Origin: Bacteriovoracaceae bacterium
Lineage (GTDB): Bacteria > Bdellovibrionota > Bacteriovoracia > Bacteriovoracales > Bacteriovoracaceae
Assembly: GCA_013141065.1 (NCBI GenBank)
Contig: JABFRR010000005.1
Location: forward strand, 124,001 to 188,000
Direction of reading: 5' to 3'
DNA length: 64,000 nucleotides
Position numbers and translations under genes: made by a program. Shown here piece after piece: positions 8,505 to 17,402 of this stretch. Each line of letters opens with the position of its first letter. Position 1 is the first letter of the stretch. The notes beneath the pieces are model-generated. The model worked only from the letters and a program-made list of their open reading frames with translations, was not told where the DNA came from and did not search any database.

Positions 8505-9229
8505 AAGTATTCCTTAGTGATGATGCTTTTTACTTCTTTGCCATCACGGTGAATAATTAGTGAAAAATCTTGAGATTGTTCAATCCTTGTTAGCACTCTT
8601 GCTTTGGTTCGTTCATTCTTTTTAATCTCATCTTTTTCAAAGACAAGTTTCTGACCAATAAAGCGTTGATTCGATCGACTGACAAAAATATCAAGATTTG
8701 ATGTCTTAAGTTTATCTCCTTTGTTTAAGATTTCTAAATCAATGAGATAGCTCTTGATTTCTCCAAGTCTTAAAAACTTTTTGACATTGATCTCTGGTCC
8801 ATCAGCTAAGAAAAGCTTAAAGGGTTGTAGCACCTTCTGAGGCTTCAAGCTTTTCAGCAAGATTTCATTTTGCGTTTTCCACTTGATATAAAGAATGTCG
8901 TCATACAAAGACAATGGGCCAACTTTTAGGATGAAACCAAACTTAGTTCCTTTCTCTGTATAAACAAAAAGATTTGTTTCTATCGGAGCAAGGGGCTGAA
9001 TGGTTAAGTCATTGCCAACAAACTCAACATTAAAGTAGTTGGAATTTCCTGACACGATTTTTAGTGGCTTATGTTCAAAGCTGATAACAGTTGAGCGTCC
9101 CATGGTGAGATTAACAACTTTCATCAAACGATCATTTGTATCTACTTCTCTGATTTCTTTTCTTTGCGCAAAGATGCTTGTAGAAAAAGAAAGAAGTGCT
9201 ACACCAACAATTAACCTAACGAGGCTCAT
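8501..9229 (-). CDS. VirB9/TraK-like periplasmic T4SS protein
   Basis: A Sec signal peptide (MSLVRLIVGVALLSFSTSIFA) leads a beta-rich 242-aa exported protein with no membrane segment. The N-terminal motif DRLMKVVNLTMGRSTVIS and the FVYTEKG strand resemble VirB9/TraK proteins that form the outer-membrane ring with VirB10. Sequence identity is low in this family, so gene order (8-9-10) carries much of the call. The start overlaps the end of the virB8-like gene by 14 bases. Confidence 0.65.
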   Translation of the reverse strand: MSLVRLIVGVALLSFSTSIFAQRKEIREVDTNDRLMKVVNLTMGRSTVISFEHKPLKIVSGNSNYFNVEFVGNDLTIQPLAPIETNLFVYTEKGTKFGFILKVGPLSLYDDILYIKWKTQNEILLKSLKPQKVLQPFKLFLADGPEINVKKFLRLGEIKSYLIDLEILNKGDKLKTSNLDIFVSRSNQRFIGQKLVFEKDEIKKNERTKARVLTRIEQSQDFSLIIHRDGKEVKSIITKEYL

Positions 9230-9860
9230 AGTTTACTACCGCATTGATATAAAGCCCGAGTGGATTTTCTTCTGTCACCATTCCAGTAATAACTTTAACC
9301 ATCACCTGGGCCTCAGATAAGAGGGGAATCTTTTCTAACCCTAGATCACCACTTAGCTTACTGTGGATGCGTAAAATTTTATCGAAGGTTCCCACGATAT
9401 TGTTTTGCTCATCAATGGTGATATTGATCTTTCCTACATACTGAGAAAAAGCTGAATACTTTGATGCCTTTTCCTCTTTGGCCAGCTCTTCAGCGATTTT
9501 CGATTTAAGACCACTTGAAACAATCGGGGTAAGGTTGGCCATCATCGATTCAATTGAAAACTTATCCCACTCAAAACGCCTGCGAATAAAGTTTTCTACT
9601 AGTTTTTTGATTTCCTTTTCTGTGATGGTGATTTCTTTGCGATTAGATTTAAAGCTTAGTTTTTCACCGTCACTTTCTAAAATGACTAGTGGATTACTAA
9701 AGATCATTCCAATAAGCATCACTCCAAAGAGGATGTTGGCCAAGGCCAGCGATAGGATGATTTTTTCGTAAAGCTTTATCCTGCTTTGAAACTCTAAGAC
9801 ACTTTTAACAAAAGGCTTTTGTGGTTTTTCGGTTTTTACTTCATTGTCTTCATTTTCCAA
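9216..9860 (-). CDS. VirB8/TraE-like inner-membrane T4SS protein
   Basis: The 214-aa protein has a short charged cytoplasmic N-terminus, one transmembrane helix (~36-56, IILSLALANILFGVMLIGMI) and a periplasmic NTF2-like region, the topology of VirB8/TraE. Conserved family residues are not obvious to the eye. It lies directly between virB6-like and virB9-like genes, as in many type IV systems. Element 2 has a similarly organised 158-aa counterpart at 38611-39087. Confidence 0.65.
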   Translation of the reverse strand: MENEDNEVKTEKPQKPFVKSVLEFQSRIKLYEKIILSLALANILFGVMLIGMIFSNPLVILESDGEKLSFKSNRKEITITEKEIKKLVENFIRRRFEWDKFSIESMMANLTPIVSSGLKSKIAEELAKEEKASKYSAFSQYVGKINITIDEQNNIVGTFDKILRIHSKLSGDLGLEKIPLLSEAQVMVKVITGMVTEENPLGLYINAVVNYEPR

Positions 9861-9874
9861 ATAATGCTCTCCTT

Positions 9875-10786
9875 TTACTTTTTAATAAAGTTTGAATTTT
9901 TCTTGTTGTTATTGTTTTGAACTGCATTTGATTTTGTAAAATCTTTGTTTTCTTCACCTCCTTTAATTTTCTTCCAACTATCTCTTATCTTTCCACCCGA
10001 CCATTGAGCACCTTTTTTAATAGGTGCACTTAAGACTGCTTTGCCAACCCCCATGGCCGCGAGGCCCGGAACTGTTGCAATGCCTGAAGCAAAAGAGCTA
10101 ATTCCATCCCCAAGAAGTGACTTAGTGAAAAGTGGGACTAAAAGAATTGAAAGTGCAATACATAGGTTAATAATAGATGTCGTGATTATGTTTTCACTGT
10201 TATCTGTAGTAGGTGCCACCGCGAGCTTTAAAAGAAGCACACCTAAAATTGACCACATGATTTTCCATGAGATCACTGTAAAGAGTCCCTTATAAAGATT
10301 TTTACAGATTTGGGCGGTATTCTCTGGGATATGACAAAGAATCATCAGCGGAGCACAGACATAGAGAATCGACCAGCTAAAGTGAATAAGGGCATCAGTG
10401 ACAAAAATTCCAAAGTACGCAATAAAGTAAGACAAAAAATTGAGCAGGAAGATAAACAGCTCTCTCACTTTATAAAGTGCAGGGGCATCGCGGTTAAAAC
10501 TAACTGCAAATGCTTCAAGTATCTGTGGCATTTTGGCAAGGCCATCAACTCTATCTGCAATGCCATCACCAATAAAGCCTATCAGGTTGATAGTTTCTTT
10601 AAATGAGATCAGCATCAGAACTGAAGCAACTGCACGGGTTAAAATTTTTCCGGCGTCTGGGGTTTTGTCTTGAGTCTTAAACATCTCAAGGACGATTAAA
10701 AGCACGATCATGGGAAGAATCATCATCCAGTAGATTTTGACCATCTCCCCATGCAACTGAGTACAAACATCTGGTAGCCATTCCAT
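9875..10786 (-). CDS. VirB6/TrbL-like polytopic membrane protein
   Basis: At least six hydrophobic helices (e.g. WMMILPMIVLLIVLEMF, FLLNFLSYFIAYFGIFV, LCIALSILLVPLF) and a basic Gly/Lys-rich tail fit the VirB6/TrbL family, which lines the inner-membrane part of the DNA channel. The start at 10786 (MEWLPDVCTQLHGEM) is chosen because AAGGAGGGAA lies just upstream. The open frame continues to a TTG at 10960 without a ribosome site. The resulting 303-aa protein has its first helix soon after the N-terminus, like the element 2 homologue. The 3-kb island at 10.8-14.05 kb separates it from the virB5-like gene. Confidence 0.75.
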   Translation of the reverse strand: MEWLPDVCTQLHGEMVKIYWMMILPMIVLLIVLEMFKTQDKTPDAGKILTRAVASVLMLISFKETINLIGFIGDGIADRVDGLAKMPQILEAFAVSFNRDAPALYKVRELFIFLLNFLSYFIAYFGIFVTDALIHFSWSILYVCAPLMILCHIPENTAQICKNLYKGLFTVISWKIMWSILGVLLLKLAVAPTTDNSENIITTSIINLCIALSILLVPLFTKSLLGDGISSFASGIATVPGLAAMGVGKAVLSAPIKKGAQWSGGKIRDSWKKIKGGEENKDFTKSNAVQNNNNKKNSNFIKK

Positions 10787-11091
10787 TAAATAGGGTTCCC
10801 TCCTTTTTGGGATTCTGTAGGCCATGAACCTCATGGCAGGGTTAAATCTGGGCTTAAAATGGGTCTTTAGGAGGCTTCTTATAGAGGGGTGGCCCTTACC
10901 CTCCCAAGTGCCGATAGTCCCCATTTTTAGGGAACCATGAATAAAATACACGCTTTTCAATTATTCTGACCATACGAGTCAGGCAAGTGATATTCTCACA
11001 AAAACGAAGGTTTAGATTCGGCCCTATCACATAAGTGAAAAGGCTGGGTCGCAAGGTATAAAGAATATTAACAACATGATGGTTAAAACCA
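10787..11091. other. 305-base gap at the inner edge of the island
   Basis: No convincing gene is seen. The virB6 frame stays open through part of it without a ribosome site. The small palindrome around CCATGAACCTCATGG (about 10832-10846) is the only clear structure. This is probably the junction between the conjugation operon and the inserted island. Confidence 0.4.
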
Positions 11092-11403
11092 TTACTCAAG
11101 CGACTTGCGAGTCTGCTGAAGACGCTTCACTAATTCCGAAAAATCTGACTTTCCAAAATGGTCCTGCATTTTCTTGAAAAGACGCTCCATCAATTTGTTG
11201 ATTCTTTTAGCAAGGATCTTTCCCTGGTCGGTTAACTGAATGGTAGCTCCTTTCCACTTATTGGACCGCACGACGCTGGCCACTTTGCCATCGAAGAAAA
11301 GGCTGCAGAAATTGGCGAGCTGGTATTGCAATTTATGGAGACATATTCTGGCGGATAGAAGTAGTTTAATTACGCTCGTTGTCCCGGCAGTACAGTTGCG
11401 CAA
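11092..11403 (-). pseudogene. MarR-family regulator remnant
   Basis: The C-terminal part (IQLTDQGKILAKRINKLMERL ... KRLQQTRKSLE) matches the wing and dimerisation helix of MarR regulators. The N-terminal part TAGTTSVIKLLL resembles the first helix, but the recognition helix region is shortened. The only start is a TTG directly after the stop of the DUF1801 gene, and the usual first ~35 residues are missing. It is best read as a truncated, decayed gene in the island. Confidence 0.55.
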
Positions 11404-11407
11404 CCAC

Positions 11408-11761
11408 TTACTTATATTTTACTTTAATGATTCGCTTGATGAGGGCGACAAAGTATTTGCTATCAATATCGTCTTTCGATCGAACCGTGATGAATCTCAC
11501 AAATTTGCCCTTGCCTTCCAGGAGCCCTTTTGGATCAGAAATTTTTGATCCGGCGAAGAAACCGAATTGAGCTCCGTCGTCCAAACTATGGATATAGAGT
11601 ATCGGCAAATCTTTTTTCACCCAGCATCCGTTGCCCCACTTCACAGTCTCGGTGAGAGGCAATCCACTCGAGTTCACTAGTTTTCGCAGTGCCTGAATGA
11701 GAACCTGGGTACTCTTTGTTTGATCCTTCTTCCACTGGCCAAAATTTTCATAGGTTTTCAT
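11408..11761 (-). CDS. DUF1801 (YdhG-like) domain protein
   Basis: This 117-aa protein contains the DUF1801 pattern: ETVKWGNGCWVKKDLPILYIH, FGFFAGSKISDPKGLLEGKG and a C-terminal VRSKDDID ... LIKRIIK. These small proteins of unknown biochemistry accompany transcription regulators or glyoxalase-like genes. The start at MKTYENFGQW (11761) is preferred to the upstream frame to 11827 because homologues begin there. It is divergent from the AraC gene, sharing an 83-base promoter region. The GC content of this and the next two genes is visibly higher than that of the flanking virB genes. Confidence 0.8.
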   Translation of the reverse strand: MKTYENFGQWKKDQTKSTQVLIQALRKLVNSSGLPLTETVKWGNGCWVKKDLPILYIHSLDDGAQFGFFAGSKISDPKGLLEGKGKFVRFITVRSKDDIDSKYFVALIKRIIKVKYK

Positions 11762-11844
11762 TATGAAAGCATAACATCGATTTGGGCCAAAAAAAGCGCA
11801 AGAACGATCAAGACGGTTTTTTTCCAAAATGTTATATTCTTTAA

Positions 11845-12729
11845 ATGCAGAAGGTATCGAGCCCCGTATTGCGTGCTCTTTGGTTTGTGGAGAACCACTC
11901 CAATGAGCCGATCAGCCTAAGTCAAATTTCCGACTCATGCGGAGTTTCACCTTATCACCTCACTCGTGCCTTTGCCGCAGCTACAGGCATTCCGCTGATG
12001 AAATATGTCCGCGCCAGAAGATTGAGTGAAGCCGCAAAAAAAATATCTCAAAACAGCGAAGGAATTCTGAGCGTGGCCATAGAGAGTGGTTATAACTCGC
12101 ACGAAGCGTTCACTCGAGCTTTTGGAAAACATTTTCATTGCACACCGGAACAGGTGGTTTCTCAGGGGCATACAGAAAAGCTCGCTCTCACTGAAGCGTT
12201 AACCCTTCATCCAACGACACAAATTGAAATAACCAAGCCGCGCTTTGAAATGCTTGAGGCCGGGATCTACGCAGGGATTGCTGTTCACTATGACTGCGAC
12301 GATCTGGGTGGGATTCCGAATCAATGGCAAAAAGCCATGCCATTTCTCGAGGAGATATCTACGCGGGTGGGGCACGACCTCTTTGGCATTTGTTATAACT
12401 ACGATGAAGCGGGGTTTGTGGACTATATGTGCGCGGCCGAGGTGAAGAGTTCACACGGGCTTCCACGAGAACTGACAGCCATGAGTGTCGACAAACAACT
12501 TTATGCCGTATTTCTGCACCAAGATCATATATCCGAGATTCGTGTCACGATCGGAGCAGTATGGAACCAGTGGTTTCCGTACTCCGGCTATGGAGTGGTC
12601 GAAGGCCCTATGTTTGAACGATACGATCAGCGCTTTGACACAGTAACCGGATTAGGCGGCGTTGAAATCTGGATGCCCGTGGTGAAAATAAATGAAAGGC
12701 GAGAAAATTATGACGATCAAGACACCTGA
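11845..12729 (+). CDS. AraC-family regulator with GyrI-like effector domain
   Basis: The 294-aa protein carries two helix-turn-helix motifs at the N-terminus (residues ~8-105: SLSQISDSCGVSPYHLTRAF and VAIESGYNSHEAFTRAFGKHF). A C-terminal GyrI/effector-binding domain (~125-290) follows, the Rob/SoxS-like order. Such proteins sense small hydrophobic or cationic compounds. It overlaps the next gene, a stand-alone GyrI-like protein, so they are co-transcribed. It belongs to the imported 3-kb island. Confidence 0.9.
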   Translation: MQKVSSPVLRALWFVENHSNEPISLSQISDSCGVSPYHLTRAFAAATGIPLMKYVRARRLSEAAKKISQNSEGILSVAIESGYNSHEAFTRAFGKHFHCTPEQVVSQGHTEKLALTEALTLHPTTQIEITKPRFEMLEAGIYAGIAVHYDCDDLGGIPNQWQKAMPFLEEISTRVGHDLFGICYNYDEAGFVDYMCAAEVKSSHGLPRELTAMSVDKQLYAVFLHQDHISEIRVTIGAVWNQWFPYSGYGVVEGPMFERYDQRFDTVTGLGGVEIWMPVVKINERRENYDDQDT

Positions 12730-13195
12730 AATTTTGGAGCTCGAAGCGAGGAAAACAGCAGTGATTCGACTGCGTATTCCTCGTTCAGAAAAAGAAATGG
12801 GAAAGGTGTTTGGACCAGCAGTGGGAGAATTGGTGGCAACTCTTGCCGCTCAAAAAATAAGCCACGCGGAATCAGTGTTTGCTCACCATTTCAAAATCAC
12901 ACCAGATCATTTTGATTTCGAAATTGGGTTCACTACGGACGCGGTTGTTAAACCAATGGGCCGTGTTGAGCCGAGCCAGTGGCCGAAGATGAAGGTGGCG
13001 CATGCAGTGTTGTCGGGTGCATACGAGCAACTTCCTGGTGCATGGAGTGAGTTCGACTCCTGGATAAAAGCCAGTGGCCAACATGCCGCTGAAGATCTAT
13101 GGGAGTATTATAGCATCGGGCCTCACATGAGTGCTCACGCAGAACAGTGGCGGACGAGTTTGTATCGCCCTTTAGTGTCCGACATAAAGTGGTAG
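12710..13195 (+). CDS. GyrI-like small-molecule-binding protein
   Basis: The 161-aa protein (from MTIKTPEILELEARKT) has the SHV-repeat pattern of the GyrI/bacterial-effector-binding fold, with paired strands around ARKTAVIRLRIPR and VVKPMGRVEPSQWPK. It has no DNA-binding part. It probably binds or sequesters the ligand sensed by the AraC protein whose gene overlaps it. The start at 12710 follows a GCGAG-type ribosome site; ATG at 12692 is an alternative. Confidence 0.8.
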   Translation: MTIKTPEILELEARKTAVIRLRIPRSEKEMGKVFGPAVGELVATLAAQKISHAESVFAHHFKITPDHFDFEIGFTTDAVVKPMGRVEPSQWPKMKVAHAVLSGAYEQLPGAWSEFDSWIKASGQHAAEDLWEYYSIGPHMSAHAEQWRTSLYRPLVSDIKW

Positions 13196-13260
13196 TGAGG
13201 ATGAGTTAAAACACTAGTTTTTGATTCATCTTTCAAAACATAAGACACAATCATAAAATC

Positions 13261-13295
13261 AGGGCCAAGTTTAAAAGCTTGGCCCTAACTTTTTT
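13261..13295 (+). terminator. Rho-independent terminator after the GyrI-like gene
   Basis: AGGGCCAAG (13261-13269) pairs with CTTGGCCCT (13278-13286), and a T-run follows in ACTTTTTT. It separates the plus-strand island genes from the convergent serine recombinase. Confidence 0.8.
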
Positions 13296-13297
13296 AG

Positions 13298-14047
13298 CTA
13301 TCTTTCCAATTCAAAATCAACTTTTTCCATATTCTCAGAAAAATCAAAATTCATGCCTTCATACCCAGTAGCTTGATTACTCTCTTGGCTTGGTGAAAAA
13401 TCTAGAGTGATTTTTGATGTGGCCTCGTCCAACTCATTTTGTTTCTGTTGCTCAAGAATTTTTTCTTTTTTCCAGGCCCTCATCTCTGCACCGACAGCCC
13501 CAGCAGAACATCTGGCAATTTTAGCGATTTGCCTGTAGGTCATCCCACTTTCTTTAAGCTTACGGATAAGATCACTGTCACGCATTTTAAGCCTGCCAAT
13601 TCTTATTCCTTTAGCCTTAGCATTTGCTAGTCCGTTTCGGACGCGTTCCGCGATGAGATCGCGTTCGAGCTGGGCCACTGCCCCAAGTATGGTGAATACT
13701 GCCGAGCCAAGGGGAGTATTTGTATCAATGCTTTCAGTGATTGAAACAAAGCCGATATTTAATTTCTTAAATTCCTCTAGTGCTCTTAGTAAGTGAGTCA
13801 CAGATCGAGCGTAACGTGAAAAAGAATATACAATAACTTTTCCTATCAATCCAGCTCTAACGTCATTCATCATTCGATCAAGAGCAGGGCGAGATTGTTT
13901 TACACCAGATTGGTTTTCATCTTCATAGATCACATAATCAGTAACATTATTTCTAGTGCAATAATCCCTTAGTGCGCGAACCTGGGCTTCAAGACCTGTG
14001 GATTGGTTGCCAGTTGAAACTCTACAATAAAGTGCAGTCTTTTTTAT
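13298..14047 (-). CDS. Serine recombinase/resolvase with apparent ATA start
   Basis: The full protein reads KKTALYCRVSTGNQ at the N-terminus, which holds the catalytic Ser of the resolvase family, and then LEAQVRALRDYC. Further on are YSFSRYARSV, GAVAQLERDLIAERVRNGL and a C-terminal HTH (GMTYRQIAKIARCSAGAVG), all typical. An ATG exists only at 13933, which would delete the catalytic serine. At the expected start (14047-14045) the codon is ATA, preceded by AAAGAGAG. Either ATA is used poorly or an ATG-to-ATA change has silenced the gene. It probably moved the island into the conjugation operon. Confidence 0.8.
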   Translation of the reverse strand: MKKTALYCRVSTGNQSTGLEAQVRALRDYCTRNNVTDYVIYEDENQSGVKQSRPALDRMMNDVRAGLIGKVIVYSFSRYARSVTHLLRALEEFKKLNIGFVSITESIDTNTPLGSAVFTILGAVAQLERDLIAERVRNGLANAKAKGIRIGRLKMRDSDLIRKLKESGMTYRQIAKIARCSAGAVGAEMRAWKKEKILEQQKQNELDEATSKITLDFSPSQESNQATGYEGMNFDFSENMEKVDFELER

Positions 14048-14090
14048 TCTGCACTCTCTTTGTGATGAACTAATGATTTATATTTTTTCA

Positions 14091-14792
14091 TCAGAACCTT
14101 GGTAACGAGTAGTTTGGTTTAAATTTCATAACACTCCCTTTGAAATCGTTTGTTGTTTTGTTAAATCCTGCGGCCGAATCCTTATCTTGCTTGTTAGCGA
14201 AGGCCAGGGATTCACTCTGCATTTTAAGCATTTGACCATTTACTTTGATTAGCTGATTCACAGAGTGAAGAATTTGGGCACTCATTTGAGCGTTCATTCT
14301 TTCAGCACCTTTAGGAGAGGCCTGAGAACTCTGAATAAATACGGCATTTGCATTATGCTCCTGAGCTTGGGAATACTCTTGAAGAACATTTGCTAATTTA
14401 ATACTCTCAGCTATCGTATGGTCATGTAGTTTATGTAAGGCTTCATCTGAACTCTTTGGAGTCATCCCATAGATTTCTTCAACTTTTCTAAGTGCATCTT
14501 GAAATCTTTGGAGTTGTGATAAAACCTGATCATCTTTTAGTGGCAGAACTTGAGCAATGCCAATAGCATTATCCATTCCTGCATTAATCGCCCTTACCAA
14601 GTTTTCGTGGTTACGAGCTTGTTGCATCATCTCCTTGAGTTGAATAAATCTCTTCAAATTTTCTTGGTAGATTTTTATGAGATAAGCGTAGTTGGCCCAG
14701 CCAGCTCCACCGTCACCCCATGAAAAAGCATTTTGATTTGATGTCAGTGAGTAAATTAAAACTAAAACTTTTAATTTACTCCTGATATTCAC
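14091..14792 (-). CDS. VirB5/TrbJ-like exported protein
   Basis: Starting at GTG (14792), the protein opens with a signal peptide (NIRSKLKVLVLIYSL, cleavage near NAFS) and a mature part starting WGDGGAGWANY. Long helices follow (ENLKRFIQLKEMMQQARNHE; LKLQ-like heptads). VirB5/TrbJ proteins are periplasmic, helical and located beside virB4 and virB6, as here. The longer frame to 14897 overlaps virB4 by over 100 bases and lacks a signal peptide, so it was rejected. The equivalent in element 2 is at 40492-41178. Confidence 0.6.
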   Translation of the reverse strand: MNIRSKLKVLVLIYSLTSNQNAFSWGDGGAGWANYAYLIKIYQENLKRFIQLKEMMQQARNHENLVRAINAGMDNAIGIAQVLPLKDDQVLSQLQRFQDALRKVEEIYGMTPKSSDEALHKLHDHTIAESIKLANVLQEYSQAQEHNANAVFIQSSQASPKGAERMNAQMSAQILHSVNQLIKVNGQMLKMQSESLAFANKQDKDSAAGFNKTTNDFKGSVMKFKPNYSLPRF

Positions 14793-17217
14793 TAGGATAG
14801 TCCTCACCAAAAGCAATTTTTTGCAAAACGTGCAGCTTACCAAGATCAGGATATTTCTTTTCCATTTCATGAATCTTTGCTTTGTCAGATCCATCACTAG
14901 TACAAATCCAGTAGCTCAACTCGTCAGGAATAATTTTTAAAATCGCTCTTTTCTCATCCTGCATATAGAAGATTTCAGAAAACTCACGCTTTACAATTCT
15001 CAAGCTTTTAATGGCATTTAGTTCTGCTTCATTAAAATCAAAAGTTTTTTGAAAATCAGACCAGTCAATTTTTCTTTGCCTCAAAATAAAGACGTGGGTC
15101 GTATTCGGAAAAATGGCATCGGCAACTTCAGGAATACTTAAAAAATCCTTGTGATTTTGTGTTATACAAAAAATTGAGCAATTATATTTTCTAAAGACTC
15201 GGTAGCAGTAGAGGATATAATCTCTTGTTGAAGCCGTTTTAAAAAGTCGATGGGCCTCATCACAAATTAGGATATAGGGGCAAGCTAAATCCTTTTCTGC
15301 TTCTCTTTGCACAAAGTTAGTAATAAGGAGCATGAAAACATCTTTAAGATCAGGAAAATCATCTAGCCCTTTTACTTCAATGGCCGTTATGTTTTTATTG
15401 AGCTTGATATTACTTTGACCATCTAGTAATTTTCCATAGGCCGTTTCACCTGTCCAGCTAAATAGAATTTCTCCATACTGCTTAAGTGCATCCACCTGAT
15501 GAGATAAGAGCTGCTGCTTAAGATCACTTAAAGTCGGAGTCTTTCCTTTAACTTTACTATAAAGCTCATAGATGCAGGCTTCTAACAAGGCCTTCTCCCT
15601 CTTGGGTAGTGATTCTTGCCCCTCATCTCTAAACATCAGTTCCAATGATGCTAAGATGGATTTAACTTTCAGTGTACTTGGCTTCGTTTCATTTGCTCCT
15701 AGATCAAAGGGATTGAGACAAACATTAGAGTCTATCGAAACATCAATAAATTCCCCTCCACATGAGGCCACAAAATTTTCACTTGATTTACCGTTATCCA
15801 CAAAAACAATTTTGGGCGTTGGTTTTTGGGTGAAAAATTGGAGCATCAATTGGCACAAAGTGAACGATTTTCCTGCACCTGAACCACCGATGACCAGGCC
15901 ATTCCAATTTGGAAGCTCTGGAGCAAATGGATCAATAGCAAACGGTACAAAATCCCGATTAGGAAAAATACACACGGGCCTTGTATTACCTCGCCAATAT
16001 GAGAAAAAAGGCATCAAGTGACTTGCATTAGAGCTTTTTAGTTTTTTTGATCTAAATGCTTCACATGAACCAGGCCATGAGTGAATAAAAGTCTCAAAAG
16101 AAGTGATTGTTTCACAAATCCCTTCAGCTTGATTGAGGGTTTTAAGCTCCCTTAAAACCTGATCAATTTTTCTTTGTAGATTTTTCTTTTCTTTATCCCA
16201 AAGAATGATTGTCATTCCCATGGTTAGAATTTTCTCATTACCTCCAATTAACTCTTGTAAAAGCCCCTCAAGGTTAGAGAGCTTTGATTCACTTTCAAGA
16301 TCGCTGACATTTTTTGAACCTGCCACCATCGAGTAGGCCAGGCGTCTTTGTAATTGCAGCTTATCCTTTTCTTGGGCCTGTGCTTTAATTTCCACTGATT
16401 GGCTTATCCAGTAGTGAAATGGCATTTTCGTCAGTTCATCTGCCATGGAGGCCACTGTTCTATCTGGTAAAAGACCTAGATTTATAAATCTAAAATAATA
16501 ACTTCCCACTTGGAGGCAGTCAGAATGAATAATCACATCTGAAAGTAAACTTTGCTCTAATAAACTTGGTGCTAAATCTGAATTAGCATCCCTAAGTTTT
16601 GGAAGACCAACTTTTTCCAAGCGTTCAAGATTAAAATACTCAAATATAAGCCCATGCCATTCATCTTTATCTAATAGTGATGGCACTAGGCCCAATCCAT
16701 CTAAGTGATCTTTAACCTGTTCAAATGCCCTCAGAAATTGATCACGATGCTCCCCATACTCATCTTCAATCATTTGAGAGAAGTGCTCATTTGGTTTAAA
16801 TAAACTATCACGCTTTATATTCTGGGGCCGTCCTCTTAAAAAAAGAACGATCTCTGGTGAATAAAAGTTTCCGGCCTCTTCATTCTTCTTCAGGAAATTA
16901 ATGCGCGCATCAACTAGTGGTCGATATGCTTCATCTGTTTCGAGCATTTCTTTAGCATGACTCTCGATCAGATCGCTTACATTTGATGAGAGTCTATAGA
17001 AAAGTTGTAGCCTTAAACCTTCTTCCATTGAATTAAGAAGATTGGTTATTTGTTGGCAAAATTGATTAACAACTTCATGGGTGGCCGTACTAATGTCAAG
17101 ACCATTTATTTTTAGACCACCACCGAGGGAGCCATCATTGTAGACCATGAGGTTTTCATCAAAGTGCCAAATCGGCAAATGATCGCCAAGGTTTGTAAAC
17201 TTTTTAACAGTGCTCAC
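14776..17217 (-). CDS. virB4: VirB4-type conjugation ATPase
   Basis: This 813-aa ATPase energises pilus assembly and substrate transfer. Walker A is GGSGAGKS (Lys ~450), Walker B is YILICDEAHRLF, and the FCITQNHKDF motif follows, all as in VirB4/TraC/TrbE. The N-terminal half has the usual VirB4 accessory domain. The GTG start at 17217 overlaps the stop of the upstream small gene (TAGTG) and has AAAAGG in front, so it is preferred to TTG at 17247. The 3' end overlaps the virB5-like start. Confidence 0.95.
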   Translation of the reverse strand: MSTVKKFTNLGDHLPIWHFDENLMVYNDGSLGGGLKINGLDISTATHEVVNQFCQQITNLLNSMEEGLRLQLFYRLSSNVSDLIESHAKEMLETDEAYRPLVDARINFLKKNEEAGNFYSPEIVLFLRGRPQNIKRDSLFKPNEHFSQMIEDEYGEHRDQFLRAFEQVKDHLDGLGLVPSLLDKDEWHGLIFEYFNLERLEKVGLPKLRDANSDLAPSLLEQSLLSDVIIHSDCLQVGSYYFRFINLGLLPDRTVASMADELTKMPFHYWISQSVEIKAQAQEKDKLQLQRRLAYSMVAGSKNVSDLESESKLSNLEGLLQELIGGNEKILTMGMTIILWDKEKKNLQRKIDQVLRELKTLNQAEGICETITSFETFIHSWPGSCEAFRSKKLKSSNASHLMPFFSYWRGNTRPVCIFPNRDFVPFAIDPFAPELPNWNGLVIGGSGAGKSFTLCQLMLQFFTQKPTPKIVFVDNGKSSENFVASCGGEFIDVSIDSNVCLNPFDLGANETKPSTLKVKSILASLELMFRDEGQESLPKREKALLEACIYELYSKVKGKTPTLSDLKQQLLSHQVDALKQYGEILFSWTGETAYGKLLDGQSNIKLNKNITAIEVKGLDDFPDLKDVFMLLITNFVQREAEKDLACPYILICDEAHRLFKTASTRDYILYCYRVFRKYNCSIFCITQNHKDFLSIPEVADAIFPNTTHVFILRQRKIDWSDFQKTFDFNEAELNAIKSLRIVKREFSEIFYMQDEKRAILKIIPDELSYWICTSDGSDKAKIHEMEKKYPDLGKLHVLQKIAFGEDYPSEYQE

Positions 17218-17402
17218 TAGATCGCCTTTTTGAGAGCAATGATACAACTTGCTAAATGCTCAACAATCATTTCAGCCTCTTTTAAAAGTTTAATCATTCC
17301 ATAGTCATCGTCATTCACGGATTGAATCACAAAAGCATCTGAGAACGGTTGAAGCTCATCAAGACTTGCTATCACTTCTTCAATTAAATAATCCTTATCC
17401 AT
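17217..17402 (-). CDS. Small acidic hypothetical protein in the virB operon
   Basis: The 61-aa protein is acidic and helical with no membrane segment. It lies between virB3-like and virB4 genes, overlapping both by a few bases, which strongly suggests real coupled translation. I do not recognise a family. Element 2 has no counterpart between its virB3 and virB4 genes. Confidence 0.6.
   Translation of the reverse strand: MDKDYLIEEVIASLDELQPFSDAFVIQSVNDDDYGMIKLLKEAEMIVEHLASCIIALKKAI

Noticed and set aside
10787..10960. Longer virB6-like frame starting at TTG 10960
   Set aside because: It has no ribosome site, whereas AAGGAGGGAA lies before the ATG at 10786 and the shorter protein fits the homologue's topology.
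14793..14897. Longer virB5-like frame overlapping virB4
   Set aside because: The extension lies within virB4 and hides the signal peptide that starts at GTG 14792.
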